Shown in pieces: positions 52,520 to 61,889 of a stretch of 64,000 nucleotides of DNA (positions within the stretch are counted from its first letter, which is position 1; each line of letters begins with the position of its first letter). The notes beneath the pieces were generated by a model. That model was not told the origin of the DNA, did not search any database, and worked only from the letters and a program-made list of their open reading frames with translations. Source of the stretch: Dorea sp. D27 (GTDB taxonomy: Bacteria; Bacillota; Clostridia; Lachnospirales; Lachnospiraceae); contig NZ_KQ236743.1 of the NCBI RefSeq assembly GCF_001185345.1, positions 714,074 to 778,073 on the forward strand, read 5' to 3'. Position numbers and translations under genes: made by a program.

Positions 52520-52637
52520 ATTGCGGGCATTTTCAGCATTAACCAGATGATGCGCTGACGCAAGCATCTGGTTAATGCTGAAAATAACAGCGGGGCACCC
52601 GCGACCGAGTGACCGGAAGTCACGAGGTGCCCGCAAT
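52520..52637. repeat. Structured palindromic element between T-box and trpX
   Basis: 118-base element bounded by perfect 10-base inverted ends (52520-52529 and 52628-52637). Inside are a 21-base perfect stem (52529-52549 with 52565-52585) capped by a TGCG-CTGA-CGCA mini-hairpin. A second compound hairpin has GGCACC/GGTGCC arms and an inner GTGAC/GTCAC stem. It contains no ORF and lies after the T-box terminator. It may be a small non-autonomous mobile repeat (REP/MITE-like) or an RNA structure in the transporter leader. Confidence 0.7.
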
Positions 52638-52745
52638 CCAAGTTGGTTATGTTTTCAGACTCAGCCATCTATCGCCTGCCAGCTCTACTATGATTTTCTC
52701 TCCTAACAGCAAAAGGAATCTATGAAAAGAAAAGGAGAAAGAACA

Positions 52746-53762
52746 ATGAAAAAGAAATTAACAGCTGGATTATTAACAGCGGCAATGACAGCAGTATTAC
52801 TATCAGGATGCGGAGATTCTTCCAAATCATCCGGAGGCTCTGAAAAGGAGAGCTACACTATCGGTATTGAGCAGTTTGCAGAGCATGGTTCTCTGGACAA
52901 CTGCAGAGAAGGATTTTTAAAAGGACTTGAGGAGGAAGGCATCAAAGAGGGCGATAACCTGACAGTTGAGTATAAGAACGCAGCGGCAGATATGGGAACG
53001 GCGGGACAGATATCCGACGGCTTCGTCTCTGACAAGGTTGACATGATCTGTGCGATAGCGACACCGACGGCCCAGAGCGCGTACAATGCGGCAATGGACA
53101 GCCAGATTCCGGTCATCTATACGGCGGTGACGGATCCTGTTGCGGCAGAGCTTGCAGACGAGGAAGGGACTCCGGCAGGAGAGGTGACAGGAACGTCCGA
53201 CAAGCTTCCTGTAGAAGAGCAGCTGAAGATGATCCGGGAAATGCTTCCGGATGCCAAAAAGATAGGAATCATGTACACGACGAGCGAGGCGAATTCCGTA
53301 TCAGCTATAGCAGAATACAAAGAGCTGGTCGGAAAATATGATTTTGAACTTGTGGAAAAGGGAATCACGGCAACCGCAGACGTATCTCTCGCGGCAGACG
53401 ACCTTCTAAGCCAGGTGGACTGCATCACGAACCTTACGGACAATACGGTCGTGGCATCGCTGCCGACGATTCTTGAAAAGGCGAATGAGAAGAAGATTCC
53501 GGTGTTCGGCAGCGAAATCGAGCAGGTAAAGATTGGATGTCTTGCGGCAGAAGGAATTGACTATATCGCACTCGGCCGGCAGACAGGGCAGATGGCGGCA
53601 AAGGTGCTCAAAGGAGAGGCCAAGGCCTCGGAGATGAACTTTGAGCTTATCACGGAACCAGGATTTTATGTAAATACAAAGGTGGCGGAGAATCTCGGAA
53701 TCTCTGTGCCGGAGACGCTTTCAGCAGACGCGGTTGAAAGCTTTGATGAGATTACAAAGTAG
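52746..53762 (+). CDS. trpX: TrpX-like ABC transporter substrate-binding lipoprotein
   Basis: 338-residue lipoprotein of the ABC_sub_bind family. The signal peptide ends in the lipobox LLSGCGD (Cys about residue 23). Ligand-domain motifs are SYTIGIEQFAEHGSLDNCREG in part, AIATPTAQSAYNAA, VIYTAVTDPVAAEL and GIMYTTSEANS. Start ATG 52746 has AGGAG eight bases upstream; the in-frame ATG at 52722 lies before that site. The Trp-specific T-box upstream supports tryptophan, or a precursor such as a related indole compound, as ligand. Confidence 0.93.
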   Translation: MKKKLTAGLLTAAMTAVLLSGCGDSSKSSGGSEKESYTIGIEQFAEHGSLDNCREGFLKGLEEEGIKEGDNLTVEYKNAAADMGTAGQISDGFVSDKVDMICAIATPTAQSAYNAAMDSQIPVIYTAVTDPVAAELADEEGTPAGEVTGTSDKLPVEEQLKMIREMLPDAKKIGIMYTTSEANSVSAIAEYKELVGKYDFELVEKGITATADVSLAADDLLSQVDCITNLTDNTVVASLPTILEKANEKKIPVFGSEIEQVKIGCLAAEGIDYIALGRQTGQMAAKVLKGEAKASEMNFELITEPGFYVNTKVAENLGISVPETLSADAVESFDEITK

Positions 53763-53798
53763 AAGCGGAAGTATAATTCGTATGCGGGAGGCATTTTC

Positions 53799-54680
53799 AT
53801 GAACTTGATTGTAACCATTATTGAACAGGGACTTATATATGGGATATTGGCGCTGGGGGTCTATATCACATACAAGATACTTGACTTTCCAGATCTTACG
53901 GTGGACGGAAGTTTCCCGCTCGGGGCAGCTATTACAGCTGCCCTTGTCACACGGGGAGTGAATCCGTACCTGGCTCTGCTTGCCGCGTTTGCAGCAGGGG
54001 TGCTGGCAGGCATATGCACAGGGCTTATCCATGTGAAGTGCAAGGTGAGGGATCTGCTGTCGGGGATTATCATGATGACAGCGCTCTGGACAGTAAACCT
54101 CTATATTGCGGGCACGTCGAATGTACCGCTCTTTTCCCAGAAGACGATTTTCAAGAACGATATGATAAGCGGCATCGTGCCTGACGCTTTAAAGCCGTAT
54201 ACGACATTGGCGGTCATCCTCATGCTTACGATACTGAGCAAGGTGCTCCTCGATTTGTACCTGAAGACAAAATCAGGATATCTCCTGCGTGCGGTCGGGG
54301 ACAACGATACGCTTGTCACCTCGCTTGCCAAGGACCAGGGGAATGTGAAGATCCTTGGCCTCGCCATAGCGAACGGTCTCGTATCGCTGGCAGGATGTGT
54401 ATTCGCCCAGGAAGAGAGGGTATTTGAGATATCCATGGGGACAGGAGCGATTGTCATCGGCCTTGCAAGCGTCATCATCGGCACAAGCATATTCAAGAAG
54501 ATGACATTTTTGAAGGCAACGACGTCTGTGCTGATAGGTTCTGTCATATACAAGGCATGCGTCGCGGTCGCCCTCAAGAATTTTGAACCGCAGGCGATGA
54601 AGCTGATTACGGCGGTTCTGTTCCTTATCATCCTCATCATCAGCATGGAGAGAAAGAAGAAGGTGAACAAAAATGCTTGA
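53799..54680 (+). CDS. trpY: TrpY-like ABC transporter permease
   Basis: 293-residue inner-membrane permease of the branched-chain/ribose-type family (BPD_transp_2) with 8-9 helices. Features: LIYGILALGVYITYKILDFPDLTVDGSFPLGA in part, CKVRDLLSGIIMMTALWTVNLYI in part, and the EAA-like GNVKILGLAIANGLVSLAG. It is encoded between the binding protein and the ATPase and overlaps the ATPase gene by 8 bases. Confidence 0.92.
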   Translation: MNLIVTIIEQGLIYGILALGVYITYKILDFPDLTVDGSFPLGAAITAALVTRGVNPYLALLAAFAAGVLAGICTGLIHVKCKVRDLLSGIIMMTALWTVNLYIAGTSNVPLFSQKTIFKNDMISGIVPDALKPYTTLAVILMLTILSKVLLDLYLKTKSGYLLRAVGDNDTLVTSLAKDQGNVKILGLAIANGLVSLAGCVFAQEERVFEISMGTGAIVIGLASVIIGTSIFKKMTFLKATTSVLIGSVIYKACVAVALKNFEPQAMKLITAVLFLIILIISMERKKKVNKNA

Positions 54681-55446
54681 GCTTAAGGGAATCGAGAAAT
54701 ATTATAATCCGGGTACGATAAATGAAATGTGCCTCTTTCATAATTTTAATCTCAAGATAGAGCAGGGCGAGTTCCTGTCCGTCGTGGGGAGCAACGGTTC
54801 AGGAAAAACTTCCATGCTGAATATCGTATGCGGCAGCATACCGTTGGAGGCCGGCCGGATATTTATCAATGAAAAGGATATCACAAAGGAAAAGGAATAC
54901 CGCAGAAATGAGCGGATTGGCAGAGTGTACCAGAATCCTGCCATGGGGACGTGTCCGTCCATGACCATTCTGGAGAACATGTCTCTTGCAGACAATAAAG
55001 GGAAGCTCTACGGCCTTGGAAGAGGGACGAACAAGGCGAGGATCGGCTATTACAGGGAGCAGCTGAGCCAGCTTGGCCTGGGGCTGGAGGATAAGCTGGA
55101 TGTCAAGGTGGGGTCGCTCTCAGGCGGACAGCGGCAGGCAATGGCCCTGCTCATGTCAACGATGACGCCCATCGAATTCCTGATTCTGGATGAGCATACG
55201 GCAGCCCTTGATCCGAAGACCGCGGAACTCATCATGGAACTGACGGATAAGATTGTCAGGGCAAAGAAGCTGACGACTATCATGGTCACCCACAACCTCC
55301 GGTACGCGGTAGAATACGGTAACCGTCTTCTCATGATGCATCAGGGAGAAGTCATCCTGGATAAGAAGGGCGAAGAAAAAGACCATGTTACGGTGGATGA
55401 TATTCTGAAACTTTTCAATGAGATAAGCATAGAATGCGGCAACTGA
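54673..55446 (+). CDS. trpZ: TrpZ-like ABC transporter ATP-binding protein
   Basis: 257-residue ABC ATPase with Walker A VVGSNGSGKTSML, Q-loop, signature SLSGGQRQAMALL, Walker B FLILDEHTAALD and switch His in MVTHNL. It powers tryptophan-type uptake together with the two genes upstream. Its last codons overlap a GAATGCGGC/GCCGCATTC hairpin (55432-55457). Confidence 0.94.
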   Translation: MLELKGIEKYYNPGTINEMCLFHNFNLKIEQGEFLSVVGSNGSGKTSMLNIVCGSIPLEAGRIFINEKDITKEKEYRRNERIGRVYQNPAMGTCPSMTILENMSLADNKGKLYGLGRGTNKARIGYYREQLSQLGLGLEDKLDVKVGSLSGGQRQAMALLMSTMTPIEFLILDEHTAALDPKTAELIMELTDKIVRAKKLTTIMVTHNLRYAVEYGNRLLMMHQGEVILDKKGEEKDHVTVDDILKLFNEISIECGN

Positions 55447-55495
55447 TGGCCGCATTCTGAATCTCGTTTCAGGTCGAAATAATTATATACAATTT

Positions 55496-55522
55496 GCAGA
55501 GCCGTTGCAGGCTCTATTTTTG
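55496..55522 (+). terminator. Intrinsic terminator after the trpXYZ operon
   Basis: AGAGCC-N6-GGCTCT hairpin (55498-55515) followed by ATTTTTG. Confidence 0.75.
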
Positions 55523-55546
55523 TGAATTATTTTTCGGGCGCTGACA

Positions 55547-55575
55547 TTGACGCTATACATCGGGAATGGTAAGAT
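55547..55575 (+). promoter_or_regulatory. SigmaA-type promoter of nrdD
   Basis: TTGACG (55547-55552), 17-base spacer, TAAGAT (55570-55575), about 93 bases before nrdD. No convincing NrdR box pair was found. Confidence 0.7.
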
Positions 55576-55667
55576 TAATAGGTGAGTAAAAGCACATGAT
55601 GTTGTGATGGTGCCGGACGGCTATACTAAATATGGGTTGACATCGGAGAGAAGGAAGGTTTGCTTGA

Positions 55668-57797
55668 ATGAAAAATGAAGTAAAAGTAGTAAAAAAAGAC
55701 GGTACAAAAGAAGAGTTTAACGTGCAGAAGGTGGTGGTGGCTGTAAACAAATCCGCCTACCGGGCACTTGTGAAATTTACAGAGGAGGAGCTTGGCTTTA
55801 TCTGCAGCTTCGTGGAAGAGAAGGTGGACGCCAGGAATGTTGCGGAGGTCCCGATTGCGGAGATGCACAATGTGGTCGAAGGCGCCCTTGAGAAAGTGAA
55901 TCCTGTCGTGGCCAAGAGCTACAGGGACTACAGGAACTACAAGCAGGACTTCGTCCAGATGCTGGATGAGGTATACAAGAAGAGCCAGTCGATCATGTAC
56001 ATCGGGGACAAGGAAAACAGCAATACGGACAGCGCGCTCGTGTCTACGAAGCGGAGCCTGATATTTAACGAGCTGAACAAGGAACTGTACAAGAAATTCT
56101 TCCTTACGGTCGAAGAAGTACAGGCTATCAGGGACGGATACATATATATCCACGACATGTCTGCGAGGCGCGACACGATGAACTGCTGTCTCTTCGATGT
56201 AAAAGCGGTATTAAACGGCGGATTTGAGATGGGGAACCTCTGGTACAATGAACCGAAGACGCTGGATACTGCATTTGACGTAATCGGCGATATCGTGCTG
56301 AGTGCTGCAAGCCAGCAGTACGGCGGCTTTACTGTACCGAGCGTGGATGAGATTCTGGCTCCCTACGCTGAAAAGTCCCACAGGAAGCTGATTGAGAAAT
56401 ATACACGGCTGGGGCTTGATGAAGATACGGTACGGAAGGTTGCCTGGGCAGATTTGGAAAAGGAGATGGAACAGGGCTTCCAGGGATGGGAGTACAAGTT
56501 CAATTCTGTGTCTTCCAGCAGGGGAGACTATCCGTTTATCACTGTCACGGCGGGTACCGTGACGAATGAGTACGGTAAGCTTGCCACGAGGAAGATGCTG
56601 GAAGTCAGAGGCGGCGGGCAGGGCAAGGAAGGACATAAGAAGCCGGTGCTGTTCCCTAAGATTGTATTTTTATATGATGAGAACCTTCACGGACCGGGAA
56701 AACCGCTGGAAGATCTGTTTGAAGCAGGCATAGAATGTTCTGCCAGGACGATGTATCCTGACTGGCTGAGCCTTACCGGAGAGGGTTATGTCTCCAGCAT
56801 GTACAAGAAATATGGCAAGATCATAAGCCCGATGGGTTGCCGCGCATTCCTTTCGCCCTGGTATGAAAGAGGAGGGATGGAGCCGGCGGATGACAGAGAC
56901 GAGCCTGTATTCGTAGGCAGGTTCAATATCGGTGCCATCAGCCTGCATCTGCCTATGATTTATGCGAAAGCCAAGCAGGAGAGCAGGGAGTTCTTCGAAG
57001 TGCTGGACTATTATCTGGAGCTTATACGCCAGCTCCACATCCGGACATACGAATATCTTGGCGAGATGAAGGCGTCCACCAATCCGCTCGCTTACTGTGA
57101 AGGCGGGTTCTACGGCGGACATCTGGGACTGTATGACAAGATTAAGCCGCTTCTTAAGTCGGCAACCGCATCCTTTGGCATTACCGCTCTGAATGAGCTT
57201 CAGCAGCTGCACAACAAGAAGTCGCTTGCGCAGGACGGCCGGTTTGCGATTGATACGCTGCAGCATATCAATGACAAGATCAATGAGTATAAGGAAGCAG
57301 ACGGACATCTTTATGCCATTTACGGTACTCCGGCGGAGAACCTGTGCGGCGTCCAGATACAGCAGTTCCGCAAAAAGTATGGTATTATAGAAAATGTTTC
57401 CGACCGGGAGTACGTGAGCAACAGCTTCCACTGTCACGTATCGGAGGAGATCACTCCGATTCAGAAGCAGGATCTGGAGGGCCGCTTCTGGAACCTGAGC
57501 AACGGCGGGAAGATTCAGTATGTAAAATATCCGGTCAATTATAATAAAGAGGCGATAAGGGCGCTTGTCAGAAGAGCCATGGAGAAGGGGTTTTACGAAG
57601 GTGTGAACCTGTCTCTGTCTTACTGCGACGACTGTGGACATGAGGAACTGTCTATGGATGTCTGCCCGGTATGCGGCAGCAAGAATCTGACGAAGATAGA
57701 CCGTATGAACGGCTATCTGTCCTATTCAAGAGTTAAGGGTGACACGCGCCTTAACGCGGCCAAGATGGCAGAAATAGCAGAAAGGAAAAGTATGTAG
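55668..57797 (+). CDS. nrdD: Anaerobic ribonucleoside-triphosphate reductase, class III
   Basis: 709-residue oxygen-sensitive glycyl-radical enzyme that makes dNTPs. Residues 3-95 form an ATP-cone allosteric domain (VVKKDGTKEEFNVQKVVVAV). The catalytic barrel follows, with DTMNCCLFDVKAVLNGGF. The C-terminus has a zinc site CDDCGHEELSMDVCPVCGSK and the radical loop RMNGYLSYSR with the radical Gly probably at 682. It is 3 bases from its activase nrdG. AAGGAAGG precedes the ATG. Confidence 0.96.
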   Translation: MKNEVKVVKKDGTKEEFNVQKVVVAVNKSAYRALVKFTEEELGFICSFVEEKVDARNVAEVPIAEMHNVVEGALEKVNPVVAKSYRDYRNYKQDFVQMLDEVYKKSQSIMYIGDKENSNTDSALVSTKRSLIFNELNKELYKKFFLTVEEVQAIRDGYIYIHDMSARRDTMNCCLFDVKAVLNGGFEMGNLWYNEPKTLDTAFDVIGDIVLSAASQQYGGFTVPSVDEILAPYAEKSHRKLIEKYTRLGLDEDTVRKVAWADLEKEMEQGFQGWEYKFNSVSSSRGDYPFITVTAGTVTNEYGKLATRKMLEVRGGGQGKEGHKKPVLFPKIVFLYDENLHGPGKPLEDLFEAGIECSARTMYPDWLSLTGEGYVSSMYKKYGKIISPMGCRAFLSPWYERGGMEPADDRDEPVFVGRFNIGAISLHLPMIYAKAKQESREFFEVLDYYLELIRQLHIRTYEYLGEMKASTNPLAYCEGGFYGGHLGLYDKIKPLLKSATASFGITALNELQQLHNKKSLAQDGRFAIDTLQHINDKINEYKEADGHLYAIYGTPAENLCGVQIQQFRKKYGIIENVSDREYVSNSFHCHVSEEITPIQKQDLEGRFWNLSNGGKIQYVKYPVNYNKEAIRALVRRAMEKGFYEGVNLSLSYCDDCGHEELSMDVCPVCGSKNLTKIDRMNGYLSYSRVKGDTRLNAAKMAEIAERKSM

Positions 57798-57800
57798 AAG

Positions 57801-58289
57801 ATGCGGTATCATAATATTACGAAAGATGACATGCTCAATGGTGACGGACTGCGCGTTGTATTATGGGTATCCGGGTGTTCACACGGCTGTAAAGGCTGCC
57901 ACAATGCGGTTACGTGGAATCCGGATGACGGTCTCATATTTGATGAAGAAGCAAGACAAGAGATATTTCAAGAGCTGGATAAAGATTATGTGAATGGAAT
58001 AACCTTTTCAGGAGGCGACCCGCTGCATGCTGCTAATGTGGCAGCGGTAACTGAGCTGGCGTGCGAAATCAGGAAGAGATATCCCGGCAAGACGATTTGG
58101 CTCTATACAGGCAGCGTCTGGGAGGAAGTCAAAGACCTGGAAGTGATGGAGTATGTGGACGTGCTTGTGGACGGGGAGTTCATAGAAGAGAAAAAGGACA
58201 GCACGCTCCACTGGAAGGGAAGCTCCAACCAGCTGGTTATCGATGTGAAAAATACGAAGAAGACAGGAGAGATAGTGTTACATGGCTAA
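57801..58289 (+). CDS. nrdG: Anaerobic ribonucleotide reductase activating protein
   Basis: 162-residue radical-SAM activase that installs the glycyl radical on NrdD. The cluster motif CSHGCKGCHN (Cys-x3-Cys-x2-Cys) is intact and TFSGGDPLHAANVAAV is the SAM-binding GGE-like region. It overlaps the following dUTPase gene by 8 bases. Confidence 0.95.
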   Translation: MRYHNITKDDMLNGDGLRVVLWVSGCSHGCKGCHNAVTWNPDDGLIFDEEARQEIFQELDKDYVNGITFSGGDPLHAANVAAVTELACEIRKRYPGKTIWLYTGSVWEEVKDLEVMEYVDVLVDGEFIEEKKDSTLHWKGSSNQLVIDVKNTKKTGEIVLHG

Positions 58290-58797
58290 GAGAGTTGCAC
58301 AGTTCCATAAAGTTAGTTTTGAGCAGTTTAAGACAGATATCAGAGATACGTTCGGAGCAATAGACGACAGCGAGATAAAGGAAGTGTATGAATCTGTCCG
58401 TCTGCCTGAGAGAGCGACTGCTGGTTCCGCCGGTTATGACTTTTTTACACCGGTACCTGTCGTGCTCCATCCGGGAAAAACAGTGAAGATACCGACAGGA
58501 ATCCGGGTCGAGATGCAGGAAAACTGGGTGCTGAAATGCTATCCGAGAAGCGGGCTTGGGTTTAAATTCAGGCTGCAGCTCAACAATACAGTCGGAATCA
58601 TAGACAGCGATTACTTCTATTCTGACAATGAAGGGCATATTTTTGCCAAAATAACAAATGATACAAATGAAGAAAAAATAGTAGAGCTTGAGGCAGGTGC
58701 CGGATTCATGCAGGGCATATTCGTCGAATACGGGATTACGATGGATGACGATGTGACCGGGACCCGTAACGGAGGGTTCGGAAGCACATCAAAATAA
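58282..58797 (+). CDS. dut: Deoxyuridine triphosphatase (dUTPase family)
   Basis: 171-residue trimeric dUTPase with all five motifs recognisable: RATAGSAGYDFF, PRSGLGFK, VGIIDSDYF, FMQGIFVEYG and RNGGFGSTSK. It hydrolyses dUTP to dUMP, protecting DNA from uracil and feeding dTMP synthesis. Its fusion to the nrdDG operon by overlap makes one deoxynucleotide-supply unit. About 25 N-terminal residues precede motif-bearing core, slightly longer than minimal dUTPases. Confidence 0.92.
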   Translation: MAKRVAQFHKVSFEQFKTDIRDTFGAIDDSEIKEVYESVRLPERATAGSAGYDFFTPVPVVLHPGKTVKIPTGIRVEMQENWVLKCYPRSGLGFKFRLQLNNTVGIIDSDYFYSDNEGHIFAKITNDTNEEKIVELEAGAGFMQGIFVEYGITMDDDVTGTRNGGFGSTSK

Positions 58798-58810
58798 GTG
58801 GTGATTCCAT

Positions 58811-58892
58811 TCTGGGACAGGTCAAATGCCGGTTGGGGACGGAGGTTTTTTAAAAAACCTCCGTCCCCAACCGGCATTTGACCTGTCCCAGA
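58811..58892. repeat. 82-base perfect palindrome
   Basis: Two 41-base arms are exactly inverted around the centre at 58851/58852, where TTTTTT meets AAAAAA. Arms contain GGGACAGG and GGGGACGGAGG. It lies 14 bases after dut and 73 before gerA. In transcripts it would form a very stable hairpin and could end transcription in both directions. It looks like a REP-type repeat of Clostridia. Confidence 0.9.
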
Positions 58893-58965
58893 TGGTATAT
58901 TTCCTCTGTTTCCGGGGCAGTCTAACCGTGGAATATTATCTTATCAGATTCATGGAGGGACTGTT

Positions 58966-60327
58966 ATGCCGGAAAAGAAGAAAGTAACTGCATCGAGAGA
59001 AGAGAGTACGGAATATCTGAATAAGGTTCTGCCGGTGCAGGACAGTTTTGATATTATACAGCGGGATATGATGATAGGGGGAAGGGTCGCGTCCTTCTAC
59101 TTTATCGATGGATTTACAAAAGACGAATCCATGTTGAAAATCATGGATTCCATGTTCAAAGTGACGGAGGAGAATATGCCGGTAGACGCGACTGCGTTTG
59201 CGAGGGAGTGCATTCCTTATGTGGAAGTAGATGTCATCGGCGATTTTGACCAGGTGCTCAGAAATATCCTCTCCGGGGTAACCTGCCTGTTCATTGAAGG
59301 ATACGAAGCATGTATCGCGATAGACTGCAGAACGTATCCTGCGCGGAGCGTAGAAGAACCGGATAAAGACAAATCGCTGCGCGGTTCCAGGGATGGGTTC
59401 GTCGAAACTATCGTGTTTAACACGGCTTTGATGAGAAGAAGGATACGCGATCCCCATCTTACGATGCAGATGCTGGAGGTAGGCGACAGTTCACGGACTG
59501 ATGTGGCAATCTGCTATATGAAAGACCGGGTGGATACGGAACTTTTGAATACGGTCATGACAAGGATAAAGTCTATCAAGACGGATGATCTGCGGATGAA
59601 CCAGCAGAGTCTTGCAGAGTGCCTGTATAAGAGAAAATGGTTCAATCCATTTCCAAAGTTCAAATTTACGGAACGTCCTGATACGGCGGCGGCCTGCCTT
59701 CTGGAAGGGAAAGTGGTCATTCTCGTGGATAACTCGCCGTCAGCTATGATTCTGCCAACCTCTATCCTGGATATGATTGAAGAGGCGAATGATTACTACT
59801 TCCCGACCTTGACAGGAATCTACCTGAAAGTGTCCAGAGCGCTGATTACGATTATGACTGTATTCCTTACGCCGCTGTTCCTGCTGTTTATGCAGAATCT
59901 GAACTGGCTTCCGGATGTGTTCGCATTCGTGGCGGTGAAAGACATGGTCAATATCCCTCTAATCTTTCAGCTGCTTATACTGGAAATTGCCATAGACGGG
60001 CTGCGGCTTGCGGCTCTAAATACGCCGAGTATGCTGAGTACGCCGCTGAGCGTTATCGCTGGCCTTGTCATGGGGGAATTTTCTGTCAAGTCAGGATGGT
60101 TCAACGCAGAGGTCATGCTCTATATGGCGTTCGTAGCTGTTGCAAACTACACGCAGCCAAACTTTGAGCTCGGTTACGCCCTCAAGTTCATGCGGCTGCT
60201 TCTGCTTGTGCTCACCGCCCTGTTTAACTGGATCGGCTTCGCGGCCGGCTGCATTATCATCGTGTGCAGCCTCTGCTTCAACAAGACTTTATCCGGACGG
60301 AATTATTTGAATATTAAATTGAACTAA
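58966..60327 (+). CDS. GerA family spore germination protein (GerAA/SpoVAF-like)
   Basis: 453-residue membrane protein of the GerA family. A soluble N-terminal domain (about 1-285; SSRTDVAICYMKDRVDTELL; RPDTAAACLLEGKVVILVDNSPSAMILP in part) is followed by 5-6 helices. It stands alone without GerB and GerC partners, as with SpoVAF-like proteins, so it may assist an ion channel or form part of a germinant receptor encoded elsewhere. Its presence argues for a spore-former. Confidence 0.92.
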   Translation: MPEKKKVTASREESTEYLNKVLPVQDSFDIIQRDMMIGGRVASFYFIDGFTKDESMLKIMDSMFKVTEENMPVDATAFARECIPYVEVDVIGDFDQVLRNILSGVTCLFIEGYEACIAIDCRTYPARSVEEPDKDKSLRGSRDGFVETIVFNTALMRRRIRDPHLTMQMLEVGDSSRTDVAICYMKDRVDTELLNTVMTRIKSIKTDDLRMNQQSLAECLYKRKWFNPFPKFKFTERPDTAAACLLEGKVVILVDNSPSAMILPTSILDMIEEANDYYFPTLTGIYLKVSRALITIMTVFLTPLFLLFMQNLNWLPDVFAFVAVKDMVNIPLIFQLLILEIAIDGLRLAALNTPSMLSTPLSVIAGLVMGEFSVKSGWFNAEVMLYMAFVAVANYTQPNFELGYALKFMRLLLLVLTALFNWIGFAAGCIIIVCSLCFNKTLSGRNYLNIKLN

Positions 60328-60377
60328 AATGTGTTATACTAATATAAACAGCACAATCATAGAGCTATAAATAATAA

Positions 60378-60407
60378 CCAAGAGGCCGGCTTGCCGGGCT
60401 CTTGGTC
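60378..60407 (+). terminator. Hairpin terminator after gerA
   Basis: ACCAAGAG and CTCTTGGT arms with inner CCGGC/GCCGG pairing; short T tail (CTTA). Confidence 0.65.
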
Positions 60408-60464
60408 TTAGTGTGTGCCTGTGGACAGGAATACTATGTGTAAGATTATATCAGGAGGTTACAT

Positions 60465-61886
60465 ATGGAGGCAGAAATTCAACAGAAGAACAGTGACAGC
60501 GGACGGGATGAGCGGCTCGGCACGGCACCTCTCGGCCGGCTCATGGCAGGTATGGCGGTACCGGCGGTTGCGGCTCAGCTCATCAACGTTCTCTATAACA
60601 TCGTGGACAGAATTTATATCGGACATATCGCGGGATATGGGGATGTGGCGCTGACAGGCGTGGGAGTCACCTTTCCTATCCTCATGCTTATCGCCGCGTT
60701 CAGTGCGTTCGCGGGTATGGGAGGTGCCCCGCTTGCATCGATACAGCTCGGGAAAAGGGACCATGACAGGGCGGAGCGGATCCTCGGCAACTCCGCAGGG
60801 CTGCTGATCATATTTTCCATAGTGCTGACCATTTTCTTCTCCGTGTTCAAGACGCCGATCCTGTATGCGTTTGGCGCCAGCGGACAGACAATATCCTATG
60901 CGGAGTCGTACATATCCATCTATCTCATAGGCACGGTGTTCGTGCAGATAGCAGTAGGGCTGAATACATTTATCAGTGGCCAGGGCGAGGCAAGGACAGC
61001 CATGTTTTCCGTTCTTATTGGAGCGGTGATTAATATTGTCCTGGATCCGATATTTATCTTCGCCCTGCATATGGGTGTAAAGGGAGCCGCTCTTGCGACA
61101 ATCATCTCGCAGGCCATCAGCGCGGCATGGGTGCTCCGTTTTCTTCTCTCGGAAAAAAGCGTCATGAGGCTCAGGGTTAAATACATGAAGCTTCAGAAAG
61201 ATATCGTATTGCATATTGCCGGGCTCGGCGTGTCCCCATTCATCATGCAGAGCACAGAAAGCCTCGTGAGCATCACACTGAATTCAGGACTCCAGAGATA
61301 TGGGGGTGACCTGTACGTAGGGACAATGTCCATCATGACGAGCGTCATGCAGCTCATCGTCATTCCGGTGCAGGGAATTACCCAGGGAATACAGCCGATT
61401 ATCAGCTACAATTACGGAGCAGGGAACAAAAAAAGGGTAAAGGGAGCATTTGTCAGGATGCTGCTCGTCTGCTTCGCGGCTACATTTGTCCTCGCGGGAA
61501 TCGCGGTGCTTGTACCGGGGGTTTACGCCTCTCTGTTCACGAATAACGGCAAGCTGGTAGCCCTGACGTGCAAGTTTATGCCAATATACTTCTTCGGCAT
61601 TATGATATTTGGGATACAGTCCGCATGCCAGTCTACTTTTCTGGCATTGGGACAGGCGAAGGTATCGCTGTTTATCGCGCTGCTGCGTAAAGTGATCCTG
61701 CTCATACCGCTTGCGATCATACTTCCAAAATTCATGGGAGTCATAGGGATATACCGGGCAGAGCCGATAGCGGACATCATTTCAGTGCTTACGACATCGG
61801 TATTGTTCGCGTTTACATTTAAAAACGTTTTGCGTAACATGGGAAAAAGTGGTATGATGAGTGCAGGCAAGGAGAAGGAGGACTAG
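60465..61886 (+). CDS. MATE family efflux transporter
   Basis: 473-residue multidrug/toxin extrusion carrier with 12 helices in two similar halves (PLGRLMAGMAVPAVAAQLIN; GLGVSPFIMQSTESLVSITL). Family pattern NIVDRIYIGHI and the later VIPVQGITQGIQPIISYNYGA, seen as GITQGIQPIISYNYGA, are typical. It exports cationic drugs or metabolites using Na+ or H+. AGGAGG lies 8 bases before the ATG. The gene is 3 bases before degV. Confidence 0.94.
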   Translation: MEAEIQQKNSDSGRDERLGTAPLGRLMAGMAVPAVAAQLINVLYNIVDRIYIGHIAGYGDVALTGVGVTFPILMLIAAFSAFAGMGGAPLASIQLGKRDHDRAERILGNSAGLLIIFSIVLTIFFSVFKTPILYAFGASGQTISYAESYISIYLIGTVFVQIAVGLNTFISGQGEARTAMFSVLIGAVINIVLDPIFIFALHMGVKGAALATIISQAISAAWVLRFLLSEKSVMRLRVKYMKLQKDIVLHIAGLGVSPFIMQSTESLVSITLNSGLQRYGGDLYVGTMSIMTSVMQLIVIPVQGITQGIQPIISYNYGAGNKKRVKGAFVRMLLVCFAATFVLAGIAVLVPGVYASLFTNNGKLVALTCKFMPIYFFGIMIFGIQSACQSTFLALGQAKVSLFIALLRKVILLIPLAIILPKFMGVIGIYRAEPIADIISVLTTSVLFAFTFKNVLRNMGKSGMMSAGKEKED

Positions 61887-61889
61887 GGT

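Noticed and set aside
55440..55667. NrdR boxes upstream of nrdD
   Set aside because: I looked for the paired ACACWATATWGTGT-like sites and found only AT-rich sequence without the symmetry.
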